Part shown: piece by piece, positions 6,224 to 6,776 of the stretch | Layout: the number at the start of each line of letters is the position of its first letter | How positions within the stretch are numbered: the stretch's first letter is position 1 | NCBI GenBank assembly: GCA_030426705.1 | Contig: JAUHXW010000163.1 | Location: 1 to 6,776 of the forward strand | From: Gammaproteobacteria bacterium | GTDB lineage: Bacteria > Pseudomonadota > Gammaproteobacteria > Xanthomonadales > Marinicellaceae | Direction of reading: 5' to 3' | Length of the DNA stretch: 6,776 nucleotides | The notes under the pieces: generated by a model | Seen by the model: only the letters and a program-made list of their open reading frames with translations | Database searches by the model: none | What the model was told of the DNA's origin: nothing | Made by a program: the position numbers and the translations under genes

Positions 6224-6776
6224 TGTTTATTTTCCTGAAAAACAAAACAGGGAAACGCAACAACATCCCAAAAAACAATTTAGTGTGCATCCAGCTGATG
6301 CCCACATTGTCCTTAAACGCTTTAAAATTGGAAGGTACGTCCTGGTGGTAAACAACTTTGGTCGGCAAATTCACTATTTTGACTTGTTGCCAATGTAACC
6401 TCACCAGAATTTCAGTATCAAAGTTCATCCTTTGTCCCAGCTTAACCCGATCAATCAAAGCCACAGTTGAAGCCAGTGGATAACTGCGAAAACCACACAT
6501 GGAATCCTTGATATCCAATGACAAGGTATTGATCCAAACCCAGACATGAGTCAAATACCGGGCATAATAACGCCCCTTATTAACTGTCTGATCATATTGT
6601 GGTACGCCACATATCAATGCTTCAGGTTCATCATTGGATAATTCCACAAACTTTGGAATGTCATGCAAATCATGCTGATAATCAGCATCAACCTGAATTC
6701 CATGGGTATACCCAGCTTGGAATGCCAGTTTCAAGCCAGCCATTACCGCACCACCCTTGCCTAGATTTTGTGGCAG
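6216..6776 (-). CDS. Family 2 (DPM1-like) glycosyltransferase, 3' part
   Basis: The frame stays open to the right edge, so 186 C-terminal residues are present and the start is off-window. The methionine at 6743 lies inside the conserved NLGKGGAVMAGL block and is not the start; about 60-70 N-terminal residues are probably missing. Visible motifs, counted from the edge: GKGGAV (6-11), the metal-binding D30-A-D32 in QVDADYQHD, then DSMCGFRSYP and RMNFDTEILVRLHW, blocks characteristic of glycosyltransferases in aryl polyene clusters. The C-terminal MHTKLFFGMLLRFPVLFF is hydrophobic and probably associates with the membrane. A tyrosine (Y33) stands where most relatives have the glycine of DADGQHD. 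It ends TGA within an eight-base overlap with the acyltransferase. Inferred role: transfer of a sugar from a nucleotide-sugar or polyprenyl donor to make the glycolipid anchor of the pigment; sugar identity is unknown. Confidence 0.9.
   Translation of the reverse strand: MPQNLGKGGAVMAGLKLAFQAGYTHGIQVDADYQHDLHDIPKFVELSNDEPEALICGVPQYDQTVNKGRYYARYLTHVWVWINTLSLDIKDSMCGFRSYPLASTVALIDRVKLGQRMNFDTEILVRLHWQQVKIVNLPTKVVYHQDVPSNFKAFKDNVGISWMHTKLFFGMLLRFPVLFFRKINNG
6231..6236 (-). promoter_or_regulatory. Shine-Dalgarno for the acyltransferase
   Basis: AGGAAA on the minus strand, seven bases before the ATG at 6223 and within the last codons of the glycosyltransferase. It supports a genuine separate start for the acyltransferase rather than a fused protein broken by a recent mutation. 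Confidence 0.6.

Noticed and set aside
6105..6398. Open frame of 97 codons on the plus strand
   Set aside because: It lies antisense to the glycosyltransferase/acyltransferase junction, where both minus-strand genes have strong family motifs. Its translation shows no recognisable domain, so it is a shadow frame.
1..6776. CRISPR arrays, tRNA/rRNA genes, insertion sequences, attachment sites, promoters or terminators
   Set aside because: Coding overlaps cover the whole window. I saw no spaced direct repeats, no transposase, no terminal inverted repeats and no hairpin followed by a T run in an intergenic position.

Overview
The window is a compact block of six genes, all on the minus strand and reading from the right edge to the left. 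They are the lipid-modification, starter-supply and export end of an aryl polyene (APE) / flexirubin-xanthomonadin type pigment gene cluster. Family recognition points to a Gram-negative host: a LolA-like periplasmic carrier, an MMPL/RND exporter of the COG4258 type and an LpxL-like acyltransferase. The moderately AT-rich sequence and the gene order fit a gammaproteobacterium, possibly marine. That placement is inference; no taxonomic marker is present.

In transcription order: (1) a family 2 glycosyltransferase whose 5' end lies beyond the right edge (6776-6216); (2) an LpxL/COG4261-like acyltransferase (6223-5294); (3) an MIO-type aromatic amino acid ammonia-lyase (5297-3762); (4) a hot-dog 4HBT-family acyl-CoA/ACP thioesterase (3769-3353); (5) a secreted LolA-like protein (3381-2728); (6) a 777-residue MMPL exporter (2741-408); (7) the N-terminal 141 residues of an FAD-dependent oxidoreductase/halogenase-like enzyme, cut by the left edge (424-1). 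Counting both partial genes gives seven coding regions.

Every junction overlaps (8, 4, 8, 29, 14 and 17 bases), so there is no intergenic DNA, no internal promoter and no terminator. The genes are almost certainly one translationally coupled operon that continues on both sides. The APE ketosynthases, ketoreductase, dehydratases, acyl carrier proteins and aryl-CoA/ACP ligase are not in the window and would be expected in the flanks.

Proposed joint action (inference from family and context): the ammonia-lyase deaminates Tyr or Phe to a cinnamate-type aryl starter; an off-window ligase and type II polyketide/fatty-acid-like machinery extend it to a polyene; the thioesterase edits or releases acyl intermediates; the glycosyltransferase and acyltransferase build the glycolipid anchor; the MMPL exporter and LolA-like carrier move the lipid to the outer membrane; the flavoenzyme oxidises or halogenates the aryl head. 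The class is known. The less ordinary points are the active-site signature of the ammonia-lyase, the separated glycosyltransferase and acyltransferase, and the possible halogenase.
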